Below the pieces are notes generated by a model. That model ran no database searches, had not been told where the DNA came from, and saw only the letters and a list, made by a program, of their open reading frames with translations. This document shows positions 25,408 through 33,124 of a stretch of 54,000 bases of DNA, piece by piece. Each line of letters begins with the position of its first letter. Position 1 is the stretch's first letter. The position numbers and the translations under genes were made by a program. This stretch comes from JAGQRJ01 sp041402045 (GTDB lineage Bacteria > Planctomycetota > J058), in the NCBI GenBank assembly GCA_041402045.1, contig JAWKSZ010000058.1:1-54000 (forward strand), given 5' to 3'.

Positions 25408-28400
25408 ACGACCACCGTGTCCTTGTCCTGGTGGATCGAGTCCAGGAACGCCTGGGTGAAGTCGCACTTGCCGAGCTCGGCGCCCTGGAGGTTCACGCGG
25501 TAGCAGTTGGCCTGCTGGAACTGGCCCGAGACCACGGTCCCCAGGCTGAAGTCCACGCCCTTGAGGTCCGCGCTGTGGAACACCGGCGTGTCCAGCTTGG
25601 CCTTGCGGAACGAGGCGTCGCCGAGGCGCGCCGCGTAGAACCGGGGGCGCTCCGCGCGGACCGAGTCGAAGAAGCCGCCCGACAGCTCCGCCCAGGAGAA
25701 GTCGGCGATGTCCAGGGTCGCGGAGATCCAGATCGACTTGGGCGCGGTGACCGCCTGGAACTGCGCGCCGGTGAAGTCCGCCTGCTGGGAGAGCGCGGCC
25801 TCGGTCAGGTCGGCCCGGGTGAAGCGCGCGCGGTGCGCGTGGACTCCGCGCAGCGAGGCCTTGGCGAGGGTCGCGCGGGTGAAGTCGGCCTCGTCGAGCT
25901 GGCTCTCGTCGAAGCTGAAGGTGCTGAGGTCCGCCTCGCGCAGGTCCGCTCGCCGCAGGTCGCAGGTGTCGAAGCGCGCCATTTGGCCGCGGCAGCCCTT
26001 GAACACCGCGCCCGCCAGCCGGGACTTGCTGAAGTTGGCCATGCCCAGCTCGGTCTCCGAGAGGTTCAGCCCGTCGCCGCGCACGAGGGTCAGGTTCGCC
26101 AGCGAGAGGTCGGAGCCGGTGAGGTTCGCCCCCTCGAGCAGCGCCTTGTTCGCGCCGAGGAAGCAGAGCGTGGCCTCGCGCAGGCTGGCGCCCGCGAGGT
26201 CGACCTCCTCGGCCAGGGCGGACTCCAGGGTCGCGCGGTCGAAGCGGGCCCGCGCGAAGCTCCCGCGGCTGAGGTCGGCCTCGACCAGCGTGGCGTCCTC
26301 GAACAGCGCCTCGCTGAACTCCGCGCGGCAGAGGGTCGCCTGCGTGAGGTCGGCCTGGCTGAAGTCGGCGCGCACGCCCTGAGCCCAGGAGAGGTCGGCC
26401 TCCGTCAACACCGCGCCCAGGACCTGGGCTGCCGTGAAGTCGGCCTTGCGGAACACGACCTGGGGGGCGCGCACCCCGCCGAGGTCTGCCCCTGCGAAGT
26501 TCGCGCCCTCGAAGCTCGAGCCGCTGAGGTCGGCGCCCTTGAGCGAAGCCCCGCGGAAGTCCGCGCCCCCCGCTCCGCAGCCGAGGAGCTGCGCGCCGTC
26601 GAGGCGCGCGGCGCTGAAGTCGGTGCTCAGGAGCGCCGCGGCCTCGAACCGCGCGCCGCTGAGGTCGGCGTGCACGAGGTTCGCCTGGCTGAGGTTCGCC
26701 TCGCGGAACAGCGCCCCGCTCAGGGTCGCCCCAGCGAAGTTCGCCCCGCCGAGGTTCGCCTCGGCGAAGCTCTTGCCGCTGAGGTCTTGCCCGCTGAAGT
26801 CCTGTCCCCGCAGGTCCTGCCCGGCGAAGTCCCGCAGGTCCTCGTGCTCGACCGCCGGACGCGGAGGGAACGCGGCCTCGAGCTTGGCCAGGAGCTCGTC
26901 GGCCTCGCCGAACTTGGCGAGCTGCTCCTCCTGGGCCGGGCCCGCCTGGGCCAGGGCCTCCTTGCTCTGGGCCAGGGCCTGCTTGACGGGGCCGAGGTCC
27001 GGGCCCTGGAGCGGGGGCGCCGGGTTGTCGAGCATGCCCGCGGCCATGAGCGTGGCCCCGGCGATCATGCGCTGGCCCTTGTCGAACAGCCCCAGGAGCG
27101 GGCTGTCGACGCCCTTGTCCAGCAGGCGCTGCTTCTGGGCGACGAGGGCCTCCGAGAGCTGCTGGAGCATGCCGCGAGGGTCCTCGATCGCCATGTCCGC
27201 GGGGATCGGGGGCATGGCCGGAGGCTTGGGGGGGACCGCGAAGGCCGTCTTGAACTGGGAGAACAAGGACGGCGCCTGCTGGGCCTGCCCCTGCACTTCG
27301 TCGGGGGTGCGCTGCTTGGCCTCGACCAGCTTGGCGAGCACGGTCTCGCGCTGAGCGGCGGGGGTCATGTTCAGGATCAGGCGCTGCTGCTCGTCGATCT
27401 CGCCCAGGCGCGGGTCGCCCTCCAGCCCCGGCGGCTCGGGGACCGTCCCCCGCGCCAGCGCGTCCCGGAGCGCGACGAACCCGGGCGGGAACTTCTGCTC
27501 GACCCCCAGCGGGTCGGGGTGCCCGGCCTCGTAGAGCGCCAGCGCCCCCGCCGGGAACTTGGCCCGGATCCCGAAGGGGTCGACCCGCTCGTCGACGGGG
27601 ACCGGGGTCCCGGCCAGCGCCGCGGCCTCCTCGGCCGCGACCTGCTCGCCCATCTCCAGGAAGCCCTCGGGGAACTTGTCGGCCAGCCCGATCGGGTCCT
27701 TCTCGTAGGCCTCGAGCACCTGGCGGTAGTGCTCCGCAGACCTGGGGGTCTCGCTCAACGGCTCCTGGACCACGAGCCCGCAGGCCACGTCCTCGAACTC
27801 GCGGTGCGCGACCGGCGTCAGCCCGCGCCAGGTGAGGTAGACCCTGCCCTCGTCCGCGTCGACGTAGAGCGTGTCCAGGACCATCTTCGCCTCGACGAAG
27901 CGCTGGTCGATGTGCTTGACGAAGCAGCGCACCCGGATCCCCGGGAGCTGCGCGCGGATCAACGGCGCGTCGGGGTGCAGGTTCTGCAGGACCAGCTCCT
28001 CGTCCCCGCGGAGGTAGCCGTCGAGCTGCTGGTCCGCGGGCGCCGCGTTGAAGTAGGTCCAGTCGAAGTCCTCGCTGAACCAGGGCGCGCGGGTGCGCTG
28101 GTACTTGGCCCCGTAGCGCTTGCCGCGCTTGGGCGCGCGCTGGGGCCAGTTGGGGCTGATCGGGAGGAAGGTGGCGGGGGTGGGCTTGTCGCGCGCGCCC
28201 TGGATGGGCTGCCGGGGGTCCTCGACCAGGGGCAGCTCCTGGCCGTCCCGGCCCTTGCCGACGGGGTTCTGCGGGAAGCGCGCGCCCCCGTACGCGTTCT
28301 CCCAGGTCAGGGGCACCCGGGCGAAGGGCTGCGGCTCGGTCATGCTCTTGCCGAACAGGACCCCGGGCCGCCACGCCCGGGGGCCGCGGACCACGAGCGT

Positions 28401-28739
28401 CTTGGACCAGTCGCCGACCGCGAAGCGCACGGGGCACTCGGTCGCCGCGCGCCCGCCAGGGGGGTAGCACGTGCCCTTGAGCAGCAGGTCCGCGTGGGGC
28501 TTCCAGTCGGCGAAGTCGCTGGCGTAGGTCAGGGGCCCCGCGCGGTCGGGGTCGGTCGGCGCCCAGGTGTCGCCGCTCATGAAGCCCTGCTGCACCGGGT
28601 CCTCGATCTGCTCGAGGGAGCCGTCGGCGCCCAGGCGCCAGGTGCCGCGCACGAACAGGCTGACCTCGAGCTGCGGGATCTTGCGGCAGGTGATCTTGGG
28701 CCCGAACTGCAGGGCCGTGAGGTTCTGGTGCAGGAACAT
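25404..28739 (-). CDS. DUF2169 domain protein with long pentapeptide-repeat tail
   Basis: An 1111-aa protein. Residues 1 to about 330 match the DUF2169 domain found beside VgrG and PAAR genes (FGPKITCRKIPQLEVSLFVRG, WENAYGGARFPQNPVGKG, PATFLPISPNWPQRAPKRGK). Residues about 330-630 are helical and Pro/Ala-rich with repeated KFPEGF/KFPAGA/KFPPGF words. From about 633 to the end there are pentapeptide repeats (DLRGQDFSGQDLSGKSFAEA). It starts at ATG 28739, 1 bp after VgrG. The domain is thought to help effector loading onto VgrG, but its mechanism is not established. The repeated KFP-G-F motifs are an unusual internal feature. Confidence 0.88.
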   Translation of the reverse strand: MFLHQNLTALQFGPKITCRKIPQLEVSLFVRGTWRLGADGSLEQIEDPVQQGFMSGDTWAPTDPDRAGPLTYASDFADWKPHADLLLKGTCYPPGGRAATECPVRFAVGDWSKTLVVRGPRAWRPGVLFGKSMTEPQPFARVPLTWENAYGGARFPQNPVGKGRDGQELPLVEDPRQPIQGARDKPTPATFLPISPNWPQRAPKRGKRYGAKYQRTRAPWFSEDFDWTYFNAAPADQQLDGYLRGDEELVLQNLHPDAPLIRAQLPGIRVRCFVKHIDQRFVEAKMVLDTLYVDADEGRVYLTWRGLTPVAHREFEDVACGLVVQEPLSETPRSAEHYRQVLEAYEKDPIGLADKFPEGFLEMGEQVAAEEAAALAGTPVPVDERVDPFGIRAKFPAGALALYEAGHPDPLGVEQKFPPGFVALRDALARGTVPEPPGLEGDPRLGEIDEQQRLILNMTPAAQRETVLAKLVEAKQRTPDEVQGQAQQAPSLFSQFKTAFAVPPKPPAMPPIPADMAIEDPRGMLQQLSEALVAQKQRLLDKGVDSPLLGLFDKGQRMIAGATLMAAGMLDNPAPPLQGPDLGPVKQALAQSKEALAQAGPAQEEQLAKFGEADELLAKLEAAFPPRPAVEHEDLRDFAGQDLRGQDFSGQDLSGKSFAEANLGGANFAGATLSGALFREANLSQANLVHADLSGARFEAAALLSTDFSAARLDGAQLLGCGAGGADFRGASLKGADLSGSSFEGANFAGADLGGVRAPQVVFRKADFTAAQVLGAVLTEADLSWAQGVRADFSQADLTQATLCRAEFSEALFEDATLVEADLSRGSFARARFDRATLESALAEEVDLAGASLREATLCFLGANKALLEGANLTGSDLSLANLTLVRGDGLNLSETELGMANFSKSRLAGAVFKGCRGQMARFDTCDLRRADLREADLSTFSFDESQLDEADFTRATLAKASLRGVHAHRARFTRADLTEAALSQQADFTGAQFQAVTAPKSIWISATLDIADFSWAELSGGFFDSVRAERPRFYAARLGDASFRKAKLDTPVFHSADLKGVDFSLGTVVSGQFQQANCYRVNLQGAELGKCDFTQAFLDSIHQDKDTVVV

Positions 28740-28740
28740 T

Positions 28741-31485
28741 TCAGGGCAGGCCGATCATGGTCACGCCGGCCTGGGTCTTCTTCAGCAGGTGCGCGTCGTG
28801 GCGGGTGAGCGAGGTGTTGGTCTTGCTCAGCGCGACGTGCACCGCGTTCAGGTACTGCGCGTTGTCGTTGATCGCGGCGGTCTGCTTCTGGATCGTCGCG
28901 CCCATCTCCGAGATCTTGGCCTTGTTGTCGTTGATCCAGGCCTCGCTCCCCGTGACCTTGGCCTTGTTGTCCGCGATCCAGGCCGCGTTCTCGTTGACCG
29001 TGGCCTCGTTGGTCGAGATCTTGGCGATGCTCGTCTGCAGGGAGGCCTCGAGCTCGGTCAGGCGGATCTTGTCGCGCCAGAACCAGGCGTCGCTCTCCTT
29101 GAGCCCAGCGGTGAAGCTGAAGGCCGGGGCGAAGAGCTCCATGACCATCGCGCCTATGTGAATGTCGAAGTGGATCAGCGCGCCGTTCACGTCGAGCACG
29201 AAGGGCGCGACCTGGGCGTGGATCACGGCGGTCACCGCCCACAGCTCGTCGAGCACGAACAGCCCGCGGGTCGACGAGCGCACCACGTTGGGGAACTTGG
29301 TCGGGTCCTCGCCGTAGTCGGGTCCGATCTGGTCCAGCACATAATGCGAGGCTCGCACCCGCGACTTGACCGTGTTGAAGCGCTTGCTCCAGCCCACGTC
29401 CTCGATGTACGAGCCGGCCCCCTCCTCGCGCGAGTCGGTCTTCTCGTGCCAGTTGTCGCACTTGATCGTGGACTTCACGTTGGCGCCCTCGACGTACTCG
29501 CCCACGCTGCCGAACTTGGCCTCCACGTGGGGGCCGCCCACGATCAGCTCGTACTTGCCGATCGCGGCCTCGAAGGCCGAGCACACGTCGTTGAGCTTGG
29601 TGATGCTCCCGCCGTTGTAGACCTCGGCGTAGGCCGCGTTGACCTCGTCGGTGGTCGGCTCGCCGGTGAGGTCGGAGTAGGCCGTGAGGCTCATGAACTG
29701 AGTCGCGCCGGTCTCGCTCTGGCTGTTGAGGTCTCCCAGCTCCGACTCGGAGTAGGCGCCGCTGCCGCCGCCGGGCAGCGCGTCGGCGGAGGCCCGCGGA
29801 GCCTTCGCCGGGCGCCGGGGGCGCTCGCGGCGCCTGAGCGCGCCGCCGCCGCCGCCGCCGCTGCCCCCGCCGCCCTCGCCCATGCTCCCCTGCTTGGTGT
29901 AGCAGGCGTAGGTCGCGCCCTGGCCGCCGACGAGGGTCACGCCCTCCTTGCCCTCCTCGTCCTCGAAGGTCAGCTCGTTGCCGCTGCTGGTCACGATCCG
30001 GTTCTGGGTGTAGTTGCCGGCGTCGACCAGGCTCGGGTTCTCTTGGTTGTAGACCGCGCCGGCGATCAGGGGGCGGTCGGGGTCCCCGTCGAGGTGCACC
30101 AGCAGGACCTCGGTGCCCTTGCGCAGGGGGAACACCATGCCGCTCTCGGAGCCGGCGTAGGGCTGGAGCATGCGGATCTGCCGAGAGGCCTTGCCGTCCT
30201 CCTTGCCGTCGCCGGCCATGTCGAAGGGCACCCGCACCGTGTAGCGCCCGAACTTGTCCAGGTCCGCGTACTCGCCGTCGGACTCGCCGTCGATCCGCGC
30301 GTGCATGACGCCTTGGATCGAGGGCCAGGGCGTGACGCACTCGGGGCGGTAGCACTCCTCGACCGGGATCGCGGTGAAGCGGTTCTCGTAGTGCACGCCG
30401 GTGACCACCCGCTTGTCGAGGGCGATCTCCTGCCGCGCGGTGTGCACGACCTCGGTCAGGAGCAGGTCCCGGTTGTAGGCCGCGCGCGGGTGGTCGGTGA
30501 GGGTGAAGGTGAAGCCCGGGCGCATGTTCCGCGCGTCGCTGACCCCCTGGAACACCAGCGAGCGGCAGCCGAGCTCCTCGGCGCGGACCTTGGCCAGCTC
30601 CCGGCCCTGGTCCAGCGACTTGTAGTGGTCGTTGTATTCGTAGAGCAGGCCGCTGCTCTCGCCGCGGACCTGCTGCTCGACCCGCAGGTCGGTGCGCGGC
30701 TGGCGCCAGTTGTAGTCCTGGAGCACCACCTGCTGGGGCAGGCGGTTCACGGTGCTCGCGAGCTCCGTGACGTACATCCGGTAGTCCTGGCCCGGGGTCG
30801 CCTGGCTCGAGCGGAAGGGGAACACGCTCGCCCCTCGCAGGGCGCGGTAGCTGCCCACCGAGTCGCCGAGCTGGAGCGTCTCCTCGGCTTCGCCCTTGTT
30901 CTCGAACCAGTAGAAGATCCCCTCGTGCTCCAGCCAGCGGTGCATGAAGTCGAGGTCGCTCTCGGCGTACTGCACCACGTATTCCCGGCGCGGGTAGCGC
31001 GGGCGCTCGGTGGCCTCGCCCTGGGCCAGGGCGTTCTTCAGGCTCTCGGCCTGGATCACCTCGGTCCCGTCGTGGAGCCCGGCCTCGTCCAGGACCTTGA
31101 GCACGATCCCGGGCGCGGTGTCCTCCATGTAGATCCGGCTGCGGTGGCGCTCGGCGAGGTCGAGCAGGTGCGGGACGAGCTCGGCGTGGTAGTGGCTGAC
31201 CTCGGGGTCGGACTTGACGTGGCGGAAGCGGTTGAGGCGCCCGGCGATCCACATCGTGGTCCGGCCGCTGCCGCCGCCGGCCAGGGGCAGGGTGACCTTG
31301 ATCCCGATCCGCGCGGGGGCGTAGAGCAGCGACTCGAGGTCTACGTCGTGGTTCGAGGAGACGAGCTCGAGCTCGAAGCGGAACGGGCGGGACATGGACT
31401 CCACGCCGCGCAGCTCGAGGATGAACAGCTCCTCACCGCCGCTCGCGTCCGAGTGGAAGGTGAACTCCTGGTTGGTCAGTGACAT
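28741..31485 (-). CDS. vgrG: VgrG spike protein with long C-terminal extension
   Basis: T6SS trimeric spike protein, 914 aa. The gp27-like head is recognised by YAESDLDFMHRWLEHEGIFY and RPRYPRREYVVQ; the gp5-like OB fold contains KFGRYTVRVPFD and SESGMVFPLRKGTEVLLVHL, followed by DPDRPLIAGAVYN. A Gly-rich linker (about residues 533-545) joins a C-terminal extension of about 350 residues unlike standard VgrG: beta-rich until about 700, a hydrophobic stretch (GALIHFDIHIGAMVMELFAP), then a predicted coiled coil with near-repeats DNKAKVTGSEAWINDNKAKI. The extension may be an effector or a cargo-binding stalk. Its start overlaps the PAAR-S41 gene by 10 bp. Confidence 0.92.
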   Translation of the reverse strand: MSLTNQEFTFHSDASGGEELFILELRGVESMSRPFRFELELVSSNHDVDLESLLYAPARIGIKVTLPLAGGGSGRTTMWIAGRLNRFRHVKSDPEVSHYHAELVPHLLDLAERHRSRIYMEDTAPGIVLKVLDEAGLHDGTEVIQAESLKNALAQGEATERPRYPRREYVVQYAESDLDFMHRWLEHEGIFYWFENKGEAEETLQLGDSVGSYRALRGASVFPFRSSQATPGQDYRMYVTELASTVNRLPQQVVLQDYNWRQPRTDLRVEQQVRGESSGLLYEYNDHYKSLDQGRELAKVRAEELGCRSLVFQGVSDARNMRPGFTFTLTDHPRAAYNRDLLLTEVVHTARQEIALDKRVVTGVHYENRFTAIPVEECYRPECVTPWPSIQGVMHARIDGESDGEYADLDKFGRYTVRVPFDMAGDGKEDGKASRQIRMLQPYAGSESGMVFPLRKGTEVLLVHLDGDPDRPLIAGAVYNQENPSLVDAGNYTQNRIVTSSGNELTFEDEEGKEGVTLVGGQGATYACYTKQGSMGEGGGGSGGGGGGALRRRERPRRPAKAPRASADALPGGGSGAYSESELGDLNSQSETGATQFMSLTAYSDLTGEPTTDEVNAAYAEVYNGGSITKLNDVCSAFEAAIGKYELIVGGPHVEAKFGSVGEYVEGANVKSTIKCDNWHEKTDSREEGAGSYIEDVGWSKRFNTVKSRVRASHYVLDQIGPDYGEDPTKFPNVVRSSTRGLFVLDELWAVTAVIHAQVAPFVLDVNGALIHFDIHIGAMVMELFAPAFSFTAGLKESDAWFWRDKIRLTELEASLQTSIAKISTNEATVNENAAWIADNKAKVTGSEAWINDNKAKISEMGATIQKQTAAINDNAQYLNAVHVALSKTNTSLTRHDAHLLKKTQAGVTMIGLP
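29840..29862. repeat. GGC trinucleotide repeat in the vgrG linker
   Basis: About seven tandem GCC units (GGC on the coding strand) encoding a poly-Gly hinge between the VgrG spike and its C-terminal extension. Such runs are prone to slippage in steps of one residue, which would alter linker length without frameshift. Confidence 0.7.
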
Positions 31486-32651
31486 GCAGGTCTCCTGGAG
31501 CGAGGCGAGGCGTCGGGGACGAGCCCGTGAGGGGAGAGGGAGGTGGTGTGGCCGACGGGGCCGCGGCCCAGGGCAGCGACCTGGACCTTGCCGTAGGTGC
31601 GCGCGCCGACGAGGGGCGCGCGGTCGTGGGCCTGGAGCGCGCCCGCGAGGAGCTCGGCGGCGGAGGCCGTCTGCCCGTCGACGAGGACCGTGAGCCCGCC
31701 AGCCCAGGCCGGCGCGCCCAGGGTGCGCAGGGTCCGGGGCTGTCCGCCGAGCTCGAGCCGGGCGACCTCGCGCTCTGCGGGCAGGAACGCGCTGGCGAGG
31801 GCCGCGGCGGCGGCGACGCTGCCGCCGGGGTTGCCGCGCAGGTCGAGCTCGAGCTCGCGCACGCCGCGAGCGGTGAGCTCCCCCAGCTCGCGCCGCAGGA
31901 GCGAGGGGGTGACGCGGCTCACGCGGCGGAGCACGAGGCGCGCGGCGCGAGGCCCGAGGCGGGTGCGCTCGACCGGGGGCAGGCGGCGCGCGAGCTGCCG
32001 CCCGCGGAGCAGGCGCGGGCGCTCACCCGGACGGGTGACCCGCAGCTCGACGACGCGCCCGGGCGCGATCTGCCGCAGGTCGCTCGGCGCGCGCAGGCGG
32101 CGACCGTCCTGCTCCAGGACCACGTCGCCCGGGCGCAACCCGAGCCGGGCGGCCAGCCCCCCCCGGCGGGTGTGGAGCACGCGCAGCCCGTGCGAGGTGG
32201 GCGAGGCGGTCAGCCCCAGCGACGTGTCGGGCAGGTCGCAGAGGTCCACGAGCGCGGCGTCGCCGAGGTCGCTGTAGAGCACGTTGACCACGTCGGGGAT
32301 CAGCGTCGCCCCGATCGGGTCGTTGAACAGATTGCCCTGGCTCGGGCAGAGCAGGTGCTTCGACGGCAGCCCGTTGATCATCACCGTCGGGTTGCCCATC
32401 GTCGTCCCGCCGGGCTTCATCATGCCCAGGGGGTGGATGCACCCGGCGTTGTCGCCGTTGGTGATCACGGGCATGGAGCCCATGTTCTGCCCCGGCATCC
32501 CCGAGATCAGCACGTTGGGCGCGGTCGGGACCGCGAGGGAGTTGCTGCCGAAGTTGGGGTAGGGGATCGGAACCGGCGGAACGGCCGGGGTCAGGCAGAC
32601 GTCGGGGAACCCAAAATTCTGGCCGGGGCCATGGTTCGAGGCGGGTAGCAA
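31476..32651 (-). CDS. PAAR-like (DUF4150) protein fused to PDZ and S41 serine protease
   Basis: A 391-aa protein, first gene of the T6SS cargo operon. Start TTG 32651 lies 5 nt after a GAGAGGAG ribosome site; another TTG at 32690 has none. Residues 1 to about 125 are PAAR-like/DUF4150 (GFPDVCLTPAVPPVPIPYPN, GSMPVITNGDNAGCIHPLG), the tip that caps VgrG. About 147-220 is a PDZ domain (GLAARLGLRPGDVVLEQDGR). About 235-380 is an S41/C-terminal-processing-protease domain: LDLRGNPGG (271-277), nucleophile Ser330 in DGQTASAAELLAGALQ, general-base Lys355 in RTYGKVQ, and the terminal GLVPD. The 25-residue Ser-Lys spacing equals that of classical CtpA/Prc enzymes. Likely a secreted protease effector. 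Confidence 0.85.
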   Translation of the reverse strand: MLPASNHGPGQNFGFPDVCLTPAVPPVPIPYPNFGSNSLAVPTAPNVLISGMPGQNMGSMPVITNGDNAGCIHPLGMMKPGGTTMGNPTVMINGLPSKHLLCPSQGNLFNDPIGATLIPDVVNVLYSDLGDAALVDLCDLPDTSLGLTASPTSHGLRVLHTRRGGLAARLGLRPGDVVLEQDGRRLRAPSDLRQIAPGRVVELRVTRPGERPRLLRGRQLARRLPPVERTRLGPRAARLVLRRVSRVTPSLLRRELGELTARGVRELELDLRGNPGGSVAAAAALASAFLPAEREVARLELGGQPRTLRTLGAPAWAGGLTVLVDGQTASAAELLAGALQAHDRAPLVGARTYGKVQVAALGRGPVGHTTSLSPHGLVPDASPRSRRPACH

Positions 32652-32656
32652 CGCGG

Positions 32657-32680
32657 CTCCTCTCGACGGGGAGAGAGGAG
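32657..32680 (-). promoter_or_regulatory. Hairpin sequestering the ribosome site of the PAAR-S41 gene
   Basis: On the minus strand CTCCTCTC (32680-32673) pairs perfectly over 8 bp with GAGAGGAG (32664-32657), the Shine-Dalgarno sequence 5 nt before the TTG start; the loop is 8 nt. An mRNA hairpin here would hide the ribosome site, so translation of the whole cargo operon could be gated. No known riboswitch fold was recognised. Confidence 0.45.
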
Positions 32681-32779
32681 CGTATTGCAACGGGACGCCG
32701 AGTGCAAACTGTTGGTCTCAATGAGCTACTGGCTCATTTTGAGTCGCAGTTGCAGGCGAGCCCGGGGTGCTCCACGCCG

Positions 32780-32953
32780 CTACTTGCGGGCGCGGTTCCG
32801 CGTCCGGGCGCGCTCCACCTGATCGACCAGGCCCGCGCTCGGCCCGCTCAGGCCCTCGCCTGCGGGGACGCGGCGACGGATCTCTTCGGCGACGCGGTCG
32901 TCGCCCTCGAGCTTGACCTCGGGCTTGCCGGCCAACGGGGCGCCCTCGGTCAA
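32780..32953 (-). CDS. Possible small protein or gene remnant upstream of the T6SS operon
   Basis: In the 473-bp gap between the T6SS operon and the divergent gene at 33125, one minus-strand frame reads a 57-aa product if it begins at TTG 32953; the frame has a stop just before residue 20 upstream of that. The sequence (GKPEVKLEGDDRVAEEIRRR and VDQVERARTRNRARK) is protein-like, charged and helical, with G/C-biased third bases. No family or ribosome site was recognised. It could be a small gene, a 3' remnant or chance. The rest of the gap shows only the hairpin at 32657-32680. Confidence 0.25.
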   Translation of the reverse strand: MTEGAPLAGKPEVKLEGDDRVAEEIRRRVPAGEGLSGPSAGLVDQVERARTRNRARK

Positions 32954-33124
32954 CGCGGGGCTGAAGCGGGGGCAGTGGACGGGCCCGCAGCTCCTCGGAT
33001 GGCTTCACGGGAGGTTCATAGAATGCAGCGTGTACGCTTCGAATTCCGTCGCGGTGGGACGGAACGCCGTCGACCCATCGGCGTGTGAACAGGCGCCGCT
33101 GGCGGAATTCTCGAGTCGGCTTCC

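Noticed and set aside
32702..33088. Plus-strand 128-codon frame in the gap before 33125
   Set aside because: No ribosome site and no domain; composition is typical of chance GC-rich frames, and the opposite strand has a slightly more protein-like frame.
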